Under the pieces are notes generated by a model, which searched no databases, was not told the DNA's origin, and saw nothing but the letters and a program-made list of their open reading frames with translations. Below are positions 11,317-24,105 of a stretch of DNA of 64,000 nt, in pieces. Made by a program: the position numbers and the translations under genes. Location: contig OY987308.1 in NCBI GenBank assembly GCA_963920635.1, forward strand, positions 1,120,225 through 1,184,224, in the 5' to 3' direction. Numbering within the stretch: the first letter of the stretch is position 1; the number at the start of each line of letters is the position of its first letter. The stretch is from Pseudeuparius sepicola (Eukaryota; Arthropoda; Insecta; Coleoptera; Anthribidae).

Positions 11317-14300
11317 CATTTGCCAGGCCGTAGGAAAAACACGACAGGCGAAAAACTGTCAAAACTCTGTATATCCCGGACAAAAAAAAATCGCCATTTC
11401 TTTATGATTCGATGTGCGCCAACGGCGCCTTGTAAAAACTGTTGGGGAGGGTCCCCCCTACAACCCATACAACGCCGAAACATTTGCCAGGCCGTAGGAA
11501 ATAAACTACAGGCGAAAAACCGTCAAAACTCTGTATATCCCGGACAAAAAAAAATCGCCATTTCTTTATGATTCGATGTGCGCCAACGGCGCCTTGTAAA
11601 AACTGTTGGGGAGGGTCTCCCCCACACCCCATATAACGCCGAAACATTTGCCAGGCCGTAGGAAAAACACGACAGGCGAAAAACTGTCAAAACTCTGTAT
11701 ATCCCGGACAAAAAAAAATCGCCATTTCTTTATGATTCGATGTGCGCCAACGGCGCCTTGTAAAAACTGTTGGGGAGGGTCCCCCCTACAACCCATACAA
11801 CGCCGAAACATTTGCCAGGCCGTAGGAAAAACACGACAGGCGAAAAACTGTCAAAACTCTGTATATCCCGGACAAAAAAAAATCGCCATTTCTTTATGAT
11901 TCGATGTGCGCCAACGGCGCCTTGTAAAAACTGTTGGAGAGGGTCTCCCCCACACCCCATACAACGCCGAAACATTTGCCAGGCCGTAGGAAAAACACGT
12001 CAGGCGAAAAACTGTCAAAACTCTGTATATCCCGGACAAAAAAAAATCGCCATTTCTTTATGATTCGATGTGCGCCAACGGCGCCTTGTAAAAACTGTTG
12101 GGGAGGGTCCCCCCTACAACCCATACAACGCCGAAACATTTGCCAGGCCGTAGGAAATAAACTACAGGCGAAAAACCGTCAAAACTCTGTATATCCCGGA
12201 CAAAAAAAAATCGCCATTTCTTTATGATTCGATGTGCGCCAACGGCGCCTTGTAAAAACTGTTGGGGAGGGTCCCCCCTACAACCCATACAACGCCGAAA
12301 CATTTGCCAGGCCGTAGGAAATAAACTACAGGCGAAAAACCGTCAAAACTCTGTATATCCCGGACAAAAAAAAATCGCCATTTCTTTATGATTCGATGTG
12401 CGCCAACGGCGCCTTGTAAAAACTGTTGGGGAGGGTCCCCCCTACAACCCATACAACGCCGAAACATTTGCCAGGCCGTAGGAAAAACACGACAGGCGAA
12501 AAACTGTCAAAACTCTGTATATCCCGGACAAAAAAAAATCGCCATTTCTTTATGATTCGATGTGCGCCAACGGCGCCTTGTAAAAACTATTGGAGAGGGT
12601 CTCCCCCACACCCCATACAACGCCGAAACATTTGCCAGGCCGTAGGAAAAACACGACAGGCGAAAAACTGTCAAAACTCTGTATATCCCGGACAAAAAAA
12701 AATCGCCATTTCTTTATGATTCGATGTGCGCCAACGGCGCCTTGTAAAAACTGTTGGAGAGGGTCTCCCCCACACCCCATACAACGCCGAAACATTTGCC
12801 AGGCCGTAGGAAAAACACGACAGGCGAAAAACTGTCAAAACTCTGTATATCCCGGACAAAAAAAAATCGCCATTTCTTTATGATTCGATGTGCGCCAACG
12901 GCGCCTTGTAAAAACTGTTGGGGAGGGTCCCCCCTACAACCCATACAACGCCGAAACATTTGCCAGGCCGTAGGAAAAACACGACAGGCGAAAAACTGTC
13001 AAAACTCTGTATATCCCGGACAAAAAAAAATCGCCATTTCTTTATGATTCGATGTGCGCCAACGGCGCCTTGTAAAAACTATTGGAGAGGGTCTCCCCCA
13101 CACCCCATACAACGCCGAAACATTTGCCAGGCCGTAGGAAAAACACGACAGGCGAAAAACTGTCAAAACTCTGTATATCCCGGACAAAAAAAAATCGCCA
13201 TTTCTTTATGATTCGATGTGCGCCAACGGCGCCTTGTAAAAACTGTTGGGGAGGGTCCCCCCTACAACCCATACAACGCCGAAACATTTGCCAGGCCGTA
13301 GGAAATAAACTACAGGCGAAAAACCGTCAAAACTCTGTATATCCCGGACAAAAAAAAATCGCCATTTCTTTATGATTCGATGTGCGCCAACGGCGCCTTG
13401 TAAAAACTATTGGAGAGGGTCTCCCCCACACCCCATACAACGCCGAAACATTTGCCAGGCCGTAGGAAAAACACGACAGGCGAAAAACTGTCAAAACTCT
13501 GTATATCCCGGACAAAAAAAAATCGCCATTTCTTTATGATTCGATGTGCGCCAACGGCGCCTTGTAAAAACTGTTGGGGAGGGTCCCCCCTACAACCCAT
13601 ACAACGCCGAAACATTTGCCAGGCCGTAGGAAAAACACGTCAGGCGAAAAACTGTCAAAACTCTGTATATCCCGGACAAAAAAAAATCGCCATTTCTTTA
13701 TGATTCGATGTGCGCCAACGGCGCCTTGTAAAAACTGTTGGGGAGGGTCCCCCCTACAACCCATACAACGCCGAAACATTTGCCAGGCCGTAGGAAAAAC
13801 ACGTCAGGCGAAAAACTGTCAAAACTCTGTATATCCCGGACAAAAAAAAATCGCCATTTCTTTATGATTCGATGTGCGCCAACGGCGCCTTGTAAAAACT
13901 GTTGGGGAGGGTCCCCCCTACAACCCATACAACGCCGAAACATTTGCCAGGCCGTAGGAAATAAACTACAGGCGAAAAACCGTCAAAAATCTGTATATCC
14001 CGGACAAAAAAAAATCGCCATTTCTTTATGATTCGATGTGCGCCAACGGCGCCTTGTAAAAACTGTTGGAGAGGGTCTCCCCCACACCCCATACAACGCC
14101 GAAACATTTGCCAGGCCGTAGGAAATAAACTACAGGCGAAAAACCGTCAAAACTCTGTATATCCCGGACAAAAAAAAATCGCCATTTCTTTATGATTCGA
14201 TGTGCGCCAACGGCGCCTTGTAAAAACTGTTGGGGAGGGTCCCCCCTACAACCCATACAACGCCGAAACATTTGCCAGGCCGTAGGAAAAACACGACAGG

Positions 14301-16236
14301 CGAAAAGCTGTCAAAACTCTGTATATCCCGGACAAAAAAAAATCGCCATTTCTTTATGATTCGATGTGCGCCAACGGCGCCTTGTAAAAACTGTTGGGGA
14401 GGGTCCCCCCTACAACCCATACAACGCCGAAACATTTGCCAGGCCGTAGGAAAAACACGACAGGCGAAAAACTGTCAAAACTCTGTATATCCCGGAAAAA
14501 AAAAAATCGCCATTTCTTTATGATTCGATGTGCGCCAACGGCGCCTTGTAAAAACTGTTGGAGAGGGTCTCCCCCACACCCCATACAACGCCGAAACATT
14601 TGCCAGGCCGTAGGAAATAAACTACAGGCGAAAAACCGTCAAAAATCTGTATATCCCGGACAAAAAAAAATCGCCATTTCTTTATGATTCGATGTGCGCC
14701 AACGGCGCCTTGTAAAAACTGTTGGGGAGGGTCCCCCCTACAACCCATACAACGCCGAAACATTTGCCAGGCCGTAGGAAAAACACGACAGGCGAAAAAC
14801 TGTCAAAACTCTGTATATCCCGGACAAAAAAAAATCGCCATTTCTTTATGATTCGATGTGCGCCAACGGCGCCTTGTAAAAACTGTTGGAGAGGGTCTCC
14901 CCCACACCCCATACAACGCCGAAACATTTGCCAGGCCGTAGGAAATAAACTACAGGCGAAAAACCGTCAAAAATCTGTATATCCCGGACAAAAAAAAATC
15001 GCCATTTCTTTATGATTCGATGTGCGCCAACGGCGCCTTGTAAAAACTATTGGAGAGGGTCTCCCCCACACCCCATACAACGCCGAAACATTTGCCAGGC
15101 CGTAGGAAAAACACGACAGGCGAAAAACTGTCAAAACTCTGTATATCCCGGACAAAAAAAAATCGCCATTTCTTTATGATTCGATGTGCGCCAACGGCGC
15201 CTTGTAAAAACTGTTGGGGAGGGTCCCCCCTACAACCCATACAACGCCGAAACATTTGCCAGGCCGTAGGAAAAACACGACAGGCGAAAAACTGTCAAAA
15301 CTCTGTATATCCCGGACAAAAAAAAATCGCCATTTCTTTATGATTCGATGTGCGCCAACGGCGCCTTGTAAAAACTGTTGGGGAGGGTCCCCCCTACAAC
15401 CCATACAACGCCGAAACATTTGCCAGGCCGTAGGAAAAACACGACAGGCGAAAAACTGTCAAAACTCTGTATATCCCGGACAAAAAAAAATCGCCATTTC
15501 TTTATGATTCGATGTGCGCCAACGGCGCCTTGTAAAAACTGTTGGGGAGGGTCCCCCCTACAACCCATACAACGCCGAAACATTTGCCAGGCCGTAGGAA
15601 AAACACGACAGGCGAAAAACTGTCAAAACTCTGTATATCCCGGACAAAAAAAAATCGCCATTTCTTTATGATTCGATGTGCGCCAACGGCGCCTTGTAAA
15701 AACTGTTGGAGAGGGTCTCCCCCACACCCCATACAACGCCGAAACATTTGCCAGGCCGTAGGAAATAAACTACAGGCGAAAAACCGTCAAAAATCTGTAT
15801 ATCCCGGACAAAAAAAAATCGCCATTTCTTTATGATTCGATGTGCGCCAACGGCGCCTTGTAAAAACTGTTGGGGAGGGTCCCCCCTACAACCCATACAA
15901 CGCCGAAACATTTGCCAGGCCGTAGGAAAAACACGACAGGCGAAAAACTGTCAAAACTCTGTATATCCCGGACAAAAAAAAATCGCCATTTCTTTATGAT
16001 TCGATGTGCGCCAACGGCGCCTTGTAAAAACTGTTGGGGAGGGTCCCCCCTACAACCCATACAACGCCGAAACATTTGCCAGGCCGTAGGAAAAACACGA
16101 CAGGCGAAAAACTGTCAAAACTCTGTATATCCCGGACAAAAAAAAATCGCCATTTCTTTATGATTCGATGTGCGCCAACGGCGCCTTGTAAAAACTGTTG
16201 GGGAGGGTCCCCCCTACAACCCATACAACGCCGAAA
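11317..16236 (+). repeat. Mosaic satellite segment, 30 monomers, no indels
   Basis: Order by type: aG, nS-hybrid, aG, aE, tG, nSG, nSG, aY, aE, aG, aY, aG, nSY, aG, tG, tG, nKE, nSG, aG, aE, nKG, aE, nKY, aG, aG, aG, aE, nKG, aG, aG. Every unit is 164 bp. The run tG nSG nSG at 11,973 matches one at 7,708, suggesting an old large-scale duplication blurred by later exchange. The last Y monomer for 19 kb starts at 14,925. A c-to-a change beside the A9 run (cccggaaa) appears near 14,496 and reappears in the 16.3-kb block. Confidence 0.75.
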
Positions 16237-17219
16237 CATTTGCCAGGCCGTAGGAAAAACACGTCAGGCGAAAAACTGTCAAAACTCTGTATATCCCGGA
16301 AAAAAAAAAATCGCCATTTCTTTATGATTCGATGTGCGCCAACGGCGCCTTGTAAAAACTGTTGGGGAGGGTCCCCCTACAACCCATACAACGCCGAAAC
16401 ATTTGCCAGGCCGTAGGAAAAACACGTCAGGCGAAAAACTGTCAAAACTCTGTATATCCCGCAAAAAAAAAAATCGCCATTTCTTTATGATTCGATGTGC
16501 GCCAACGGCGCCTTGTAAAAACTGTTGGGGAGGGTCCCCCCTACAACCCATACAACGCCGAAACATTTGCCAGGCCGTAGGAAAAACACGACAGGCGAAA
16601 AACTGTCAAAACTCTGTATATCCCGGACAAAAAAAAATCGCCATTTCTTTATGATTCGATGTGCGCCAACGGCGCCTTGTAAAAACTGTTGGGGAGGGTC
16701 CCCCCTACAACCCATACAACGCCGAAACATTTGCCAGGCCGTAGGAAAAACACGTCAGGCGAAAAACTGTCAAAACTCTGTATATCCCGGAAAAAAAAAA
16801 AATCGCCATTTCTTTATGATTCGATGTGCGCCAACGGCGCCTTGTAAAAACTGTTGGGGAGGGTCCCCCTACAACCCATACAACGCCGAAACATTTGCCA
16901 GGCCGTAGGAAAAACACGTCAGGCGAAAAACTGTCAAAACTCTGTATATCCCGCAAAAAAAAAAATCGCCATTTCTTTATGATTCGATGTGCGCCAACGG
17001 CGCCTTGTAAAAACTGTTGGGGAGGGTCCCCCCTACAACCCATACAACGCCGAAACATTTGCCAGGCCGTAGGAAAAACACGACAGGCGAAAAACTGTCA
17101 AAACTCTGTATATCCCGGACAAAAAAAAATCGCCATTTCTTTATGATTCGATGTGCGCCAACGGCGCCTTGTAAAAACTGTTGGGGAGGGTCCCCCCTAC
17201 AACCCATACAACGCCGAAA
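16237..17219 (+). repeat. Trimer duplication with coupled homopolymer variants
   Basis: Monomers at 16,237 (tG), 16,400 (tG) and 16,564 (aG) are repeated at 16,728, 16,892 and 17,056. Shared private marks are cccggaaa in place of cccggaca in the first unit, a C5 run in place of C6 in its right half (near 16,373 and 16,865), and cccgcaaa in the second unit. The second copy of the first unit has one extra A, which cancels its missing C and restores a length of 164. These marks make this a clear recent duplication of a mutated trimer. Confidence 0.8.
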
Positions 17220-19677
17220 CATTTGCCAGGCCGTAGGAAATAAACTACAGGCGAAAAACCGTCAAAACTCTGTATATCCCGGACAAAAAAAAATCGCCAT
17301 TTCTTTATGATTCGATGTGCGCCAACGGCGCCTTGTAAAAACTGTTGGAGAGGGTCTCCCCCACACCCCATACAACGCCGAAACATTTGCCAGGCCGTAG
17401 GAAATAAACTACAGGCGAAAAACCGTCAAAAATCTGTATATCCCGGACAAAAAAAAATCGCCATTTCTTTATGATTCGATGTGCGCCAACGGCGCCTTGT
17501 AAAAACTGTTGGGGAGTGTCCCCCCTACAACCCATACAACGCCGAAACATTTGCCAGGCCGTAGGAAATAAACTACAGGCGAAAAACCGTCAAAACTCTG
17601 TATATCCCGGACAAAAAAAAATCGCCATTTCTTTATGATTCGATGTGCGCCAACGGCGCCTTGTAAAAACTGTTGGGGAGGGTCCCCCCTACAACCCATA
17701 CAACGCCGAAACATTTGCCAGGCCGTAGGAAAAACACGACAGGCGAAAAACTGTCAAAACTCTGTATATCCCGGACAAAAAAAAATCGCCATTTCTTTAT
17801 GATTCGATGTGCGCCAACGGCGCCTTGTAAAAACTGTTGGGGAGGGTCTCCCCCACACCCCATACAACGCCGAAACATTTGCCAGGCCGTAGGAAAAAAA
17901 CGACAGGCGAAAAACCGTCAAAACTCTGTATATCCCGGGAAAAAAAATTCGCCATTTCTTTATGATTCGATGTGCGCCAACGGCGCCTTGTAAAAACTGT
18001 TGGGGAGGGTCCCCCCTACAACCCATACAACGCCGAAACATTTGCCAGGCCGTAGGAAAAACACGTCAGGCGAAAAACTGTCAAAACTCTGTATATCCCG
18101 GACAAAAAAAAATCGCCATTTCTTTATGATTCGATGTGCGCCAACGGCGCCTTGTAAAAACTGTTGGGGAGGGTCCCCCCTACAACCCATACAACGCCGA
18201 AACATTTGCCAGGCCGTAGGAAAAACACGTCAGGCGAAAAACTGTCAAAACTCTGTATATCCCGGACAAAAAAAATCGCCATTTCTTTATGATTCGATGT
18301 GCGCCAACGGCGCCTTGTAAAAACTGTTGGGGAGGGTCCCCCCTACAACCCATACAACGCCGAAACATTTGCCAGGCCGTAGGAAATAAACTACAGGCGA
18401 AAAACCGTCAAAACTCTGTATATCCCGGACAAAAAAAAATCGCCATTTCTTTATGATTCGATGTGCGCCAACGGCGCCTTGTAAAAACTGTTGGGGAGGG
18501 TCCCCCCTACAACCCATACAACGCCGAAACATTTGCCAGGCCGTAGGAAAAACACGACAGGCGAAAAACTGTCAAAACTCTGTATATCCCGGACAAAAAA
18601 AAATCGCCATTTCTTTATGATTCGATGTGCGCCAACGGCGCCTTGTAAAAACTGTTGGAGAGGGTCTCCCCCACACCCCATACAACGCCGAAACATTTGC
18701 CAGGCCGTAGGAAAAACACGACAGGCGAAAAACTGTCAAAACTCTGTATATCCCGGACAAAAAAAAATCGCCATTTCTTTATGATTCGATGTGCGCCAAC
18801 GGCGCCTTGTAAAAACTGTTGGGGAGGGTCCCCCCTACAACCCATACAACGCCGAAACATTTGCCAGGCCGTAGAAAAAACACGACAGGCGAAAAACTGT
18901 CAAAACTCTGTATATCCCGGACAAAAAAAAATCGCCATTTCTTTATGATTCGATGTGCGCCAACGGCGCCTTGTAAAAACTGTTGGGGAGGGTCCCCCCT
19001 ACAACCCATACAACGCCGAAACATTTGCCAGGCCGTAGGAAAAACACGACAGGCGAAAAACTGTCAAAACTCTGTATATCCCGGACAAAAAAAAATCGCC
19101 ATTTCTTTATGATTCGATGTGCGCCAACGGCGCCTTGTAAAAACTGTTGGAGAGGGTCTCCCCCACACCCCATACAACGCCGAAACATTTGCCAGGCCGT
19201 AGGAAATAAACTACAGGCGAAAAACCGTCAAAACTCTGTATATCCCGGACAAAAAAAAATCGCCATTTCTTTATGATTCGATGTGCGCCAACGGCGCCTT
19301 GTAAAAACTGTTGGGGAGGGTCCCCCCTACAACCCATACAACGCCGAAACATTTGCCAGGCCGTAGGAAAAACACGACAGGCGAAAAACTGTCAAAACTC
19401 TGTATATCCCGGACAAAAAAAAATCGCCATTTCTTTATGATTCGATGTGCGCCAACGGCGCCTTGTAAAAACTGTTGGGGAGGGTCCCCCCTACAACCCA
19501 TACAACGCCGAAACATTTGCCAGGCCGTAGGAAAAACACGACAGGCGAAAAACTGTCAAAACTCTGTATATCCCGGACAAAAAAAAATCGCCATTTCTTT
19601 ATGATTCGATGTGCGCCAACGGCGCCTTGTAAAAACTGTTGGGGAGGGTCCCCCCTACAACCCATACAACGCCGAAA
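17220..19677 (+). repeat. Mosaic satellite segment, 15 monomers, two short units
   Basis: Order by type: nSE, nKG (ggggagtgtc variant near 17,517), nSG, a-hybrid, one aberrant unit, tG, tG (A8), nSG, aE, aG, aG (gtagaaaa variant), aE, nSG, aG, aG. The aberrant monomer at 17,876-18,038 is 163 bp. It has a C-to-A change at position 24, 41C on an a background, and cccggg followed by A8 and ttcg in place of the usual cccggac-A9-tcg. It is the most diverged copy in the window. Confidence 0.75.
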
Positions 19678-22600
19678 CATTTGCCAGGCCGTAGGAAAAA
19701 CACGACAGGCGAAAAACTGTCAAAACTCTGTATATCCCGGACAAAAAAAAATCGCCATTTCTTTATGATTCGATGTGCGCCAACGGCGCCTTGTAAAAAC
19801 TGTTGGAGAGGGTCTCCCCCACACCCCATACAACGCCGAAACATTTGCCAGGCCGTAGGAAATAAACTACAGGCGAAAAACCGTCATAAATCTGTATATC
19901 CCGGACAAAAAAAAATCGCCATTTCTTTATGATTCGATGTGCGCCAACGGCGCCTTGTAAAAACTGTTGGAGAGGGTCTCCCCCACACCCCATACAACGC
20001 CGAAACATTTGCCAGGCCGTAGGAAATAAACTACAGGCGAAAAACCGTCAAAAATCTGTATATCCCGGACAAAAAAAAATCGCCATTTCTTTATGATTCG
20101 ATGTGCGCCAACGGCGCCTTGTAAAAACTGTTGGGGAGGGTCCCCCCTACAACCCATACAACGCCGAAACATTTGCCAGGCCGTAGGAAATAAACTACAG
20201 GCGAAAAACCGTCAAAACTCTGTATATCCCGGACAAAAAAAAATCGCCATTTCTTTATGATTCGATGTGCGCCAACGGCGCCTTGTAAAAACTGTTGGGG
20301 AGGGTCCCCCCTACAACCCATACAACGCCGAAACATTTGCCAGGCCGTAGGAAAAACACGACAGGCGAAAAACTGTCAAAACTCTGTATATCCCGGACAA
20401 AAAAAAATCGCCATTTCTTTATGATTCGATGTGCGCCAACGGCGCCTTGTAAAAACTGTTGGGGAGGGTCCCCCCTACAACCCATACAACGCCGAAACAT
20501 TTGCCAGGCCGTAGGAAAAACACGACAGGCGAAAAACTGTCAAAACTCTGTATATCCCGGACAAAAAAAAATCGCCATTTCTTTATGATTCGATGTGCGC
20601 CAACGGCGCCTTGTAAAAACTGTTGGGGAGGGTCCCCCCTACAACCCATACAACGCCGAAACATTTGCCAGGCCGTAGGAAAAACACGACAGGCGAAAAA
20701 CTGTCAAAACTCTGTATATCCCGGACAAAAAAAAATCGCCATTTCTTTATGATTCGATGTGCGCCAACGGCGCCTTGTAAAAACTGTTGGGGAGGGTCCC
20801 CCCTACAACCCATACAACGCCGAAACATTTGCCAGGCCGTAGGAAATAAACTACAGGCGAAAAACCGTCAAAAATCTGTATATCCCGGACAAAAAAAAAT
20901 CGCCATTTCTTTATGATTCGATGTGCGCCAACGGCGCCTTGTAAAAACTGTTGGGGAGGGTCCCCCCTACAACCCATACAACGCCGAAACATTTGCCAGG
21001 CCGTAGGAAAAACACGACAGGCGAAAAACTGTCAAAACTCTGTATATCCCGGACAAAAAAAAATCGCCATTTCTTTATGATTCGATGTGCGCCAACGGCG
21101 CCTTGTAAAAACTGTTGGAGAGGGTCTCCCCCACACCCCATACAACGCCGAAACATTTGCCAGGCCGTAGGAAATAAACTACAGGCGAAAAACCGTCAAA
21201 AATCTGTATATCCCGGACAAAAAAAAATCGCCATTTCTTTATGATTCGATGTGCGCCAACGGCGCCTTGTAAAAACTGTTGGAGAGGGTCTCCCCCACAC
21301 CCCATACAACGCCGAAACATTTGCCAGGCCGTAGGAAATAAACTACAGGCGAAAAACCGTCAAAACTCTGTATATCCCGGACAAAAAAAAATCGCCATTT
21401 CTTTATGATTCGATGTGCGCCAACGGCGCCTTGTAAAAACTGTTGGGGAGGGTCCCCCCTACAACCCATACAACGCCGAAACATTTGCCAGGCCGTAGGA
21501 AAAACACGACAGGCGAAAAACTGTCAAAACTCTGTATATCCCGGACAAAAAAAAATCGCCATTTCTTTATGATTCGATGTGCGCCAACGGCGCCTTGTAA
21601 AAACTGTTGGGGAGGGTCCCCCCTACAACCCATACAACGCCGAAACATTTGCCAGGCCGTAGGAAAAACACGACAGGCGAAAAACTGTCAAAACTCTGTA
21701 TATCCCGGACAAAAAAAAATCGCCATTTCTTTATGATTCGATGTGCGCCAACGGCGCCTTGTAAAAACTGTTGGGGAGGGTCCCCCCTACAACCCATACA
21801 ACGCCGAAACATTTGCCAGGCCGTAGGAAAAACACGACAGGCGAAAAACTGTCAAAACTCTGTATATCCCGGACAAAAAAAAATCGCCATTTCTTTATGA
21901 TTCGATGTGCGCCAACGGCGCCTTGTAAAAACTGTTGGGGAGGGTCCCCCCTACAACCCATACAACGCCGAAACATTTGCCAGGCCGTAGGAAATAAACT
22001 ACAGGCGAAAAACCGTCAAAAATCTGTATATCCCGGACAAAAAAAAATCGCCATTTCTTTATGATTCGATGTGCGCCAACGGCGCCTTGTAAAAACTGTT
22101 GGGGAGGGTCCCCCCTACAACCCATACAACGCCGAAACATTTGCCAGGCCGTAGGAAAAACACGACAGGCGAAAAACTGTCAAAACTCTGTATATCCCGG
22201 ACAAAAAAAAATCGCCATTTCTTTATGATTCGATGTGCGCCAACGGCGCCTTGTAAAAACTGTTGGAGAGGGTCTCCCCCACACCCCATACAACGCCGAA
22301 ACATTTGCCAGGCCGTAGGAAATAAACTACAGGCGAAAAACCGTCAAAAATCTGTATATCCCGGACAAAAAAAAATCGCCATTTCTTTATGATTCGATGT
22401 GCGCCAACGGCGCCTTGTAAAAACTGTTGGGGAGGGTCCCCCCTACAACCCATACAACGCCGAAACATTTGCCAGGCCGTAGGAAAAACACGACAGGCGA
22501 AAAACTGTCAAAACTCTGTATATCCCGGACAAAAAAAAATCGCCATTTCTTTATGATTCGATGTGCGCCAACGGCGCCTTGTAAAAACTGTTGGGGAGGG

Positions 22601-24105
22601 TCCCCCCTACAACCCATACAACGCCGAAACATTTGCCAGGCCGTAGGAAAAACACGACAGGCGAAAAACTGTCAAAACTCTGTATATCCCGGACAAAAAA
22701 AAATCGCCATTTCTTTATGATTCGATGTGCGCCAACGGCGCCTTGTAAAAACTGTTGGAGAGGGTCTCCCCCACACCCCATACAACGCCGAAACATTTGC
22801 CAGGCCGTAGGAAATAAACTACAGGCGAAAAACCGTCAAAAATCTGTATATCCCGGACAAAAAAAAATCGCCATTTCTTTATGATTCGATGTGCGCCAAC
22901 GGCGCCTTGTAAAAACTGTTGGAGAGGGTCTCCCCCACACCCCATACAACGCCGAAACATTTGCCAGGCCGTAGGAAATAAACTACAGGCGAAAAACCGT
23001 CAAAAATCTGTATATCCCGGACAAAAAAAAATCGCCATTTCTTTATGATTCGATGTGCGCCAACGGCGCCTTGTAAAAACTGTTGGGGAGGGTCCCCCCT
23101 ACAACCCATACAACGCCGAAACATTTGCCAGGCCGTAGGAAATAAACTACAGGCGAAAAACCGTCAAAACTCTGTATATCCCGGACAAAAAAAAATCGCC
23201 ATTTCTTTATGATTCGATGTGCGCCAACGGCGCCTTGTAAAAACTGTTGGGGAGGGTCCCCCCTACAACCCATACAACGCCGAAACATTTGCCAGGCCGT
23301 AGGAAAAACACGACAGGCGAAAAACTGTCAAAACTCTGTATATCCCGGACAAAAAAAAATCGCCATTTCTTTATGATTCGATGTGCGCCAACGGCGCCTT
23401 GTAAAAACTGTTGGGGAGGGTCCCCCCTACAACCCATACAACGCCGAAACATTTGCCAGGCCGTAGGAAAAACACGACAGGCGAAAAACTGTCAAAACTC
23501 TGTATATCCCGGACAAAAAAAAATCGCCATTTCTTTATGATTCGATGTGCGCCAACGGCGCCTTGTAAAAACTGTTGGGGAGGGTCCCCCCTACAACCCA
23601 TACAACGCCGAAACATTTGCCAGGCCGTAGGAAAAACACGACAGGCGAAAAACTGTCAAAACTCTGTATATCCCGGACAAAAAAAAATCGCCATTTCTTT
23701 ATGATTCGATGTGCGCCAACGGCGCCTTGTAAAAACTGTTGGGGAGGGTCCCCCCTACAACCCATACAACGCCGAAACATTTGCCAGGCCGTAGGAAATA
23801 AACTACAGGCGAAAAACCGTCAAAAATCTGTATATCCCGGACAAAAAAAAATCGCCATTTCTTTATGATTCGATGTGCGCCAACGGCGCCTTGTAAAAAC
23901 TGTTGGGGAGGGTCCCCCCTACAACCCATACAACGCCGAAACATTTGCCAGGCCGTAGGAAAAACACGACAGGCGAAAAACTGTCAAAACTCTGTATATC
24001 CCGGACAAAAAAAAATCGCCATTTCTTTATGATTCGATGTGCGCCAACGGCGCCTTGTAAAAACTGTTGGGGAGGGTCCCCCCTACAACCCATACAACGC
24101 CGAAA
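19678..24105 (+). repeat. 7- and 8-monomer modules (aE nKE nKG nSG aG aG aG nKG)
   Basis: The module aE nKE nKG nSG aG aG aG nKG occupies 19,678-20,989 and again 22,630-23,941, a spacing of 2,952 bp (18 monomers). A 7-mer lacking the nKG unit (aE nKE nSG aG aG aG nKG) lies between them at 20,990-22,137, followed by aE nKG aG. The segment ends with one aG at 23,942. The first module has a private change (cgtcataaatctg near 19,885). The opening run aE nKE nKG nSG aG also starts the body of both copies of the following long HOR and recurs in part at 35,256, so this module looks like the source of those units. No t or Y monomer occurs here. Confidence 0.75.
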
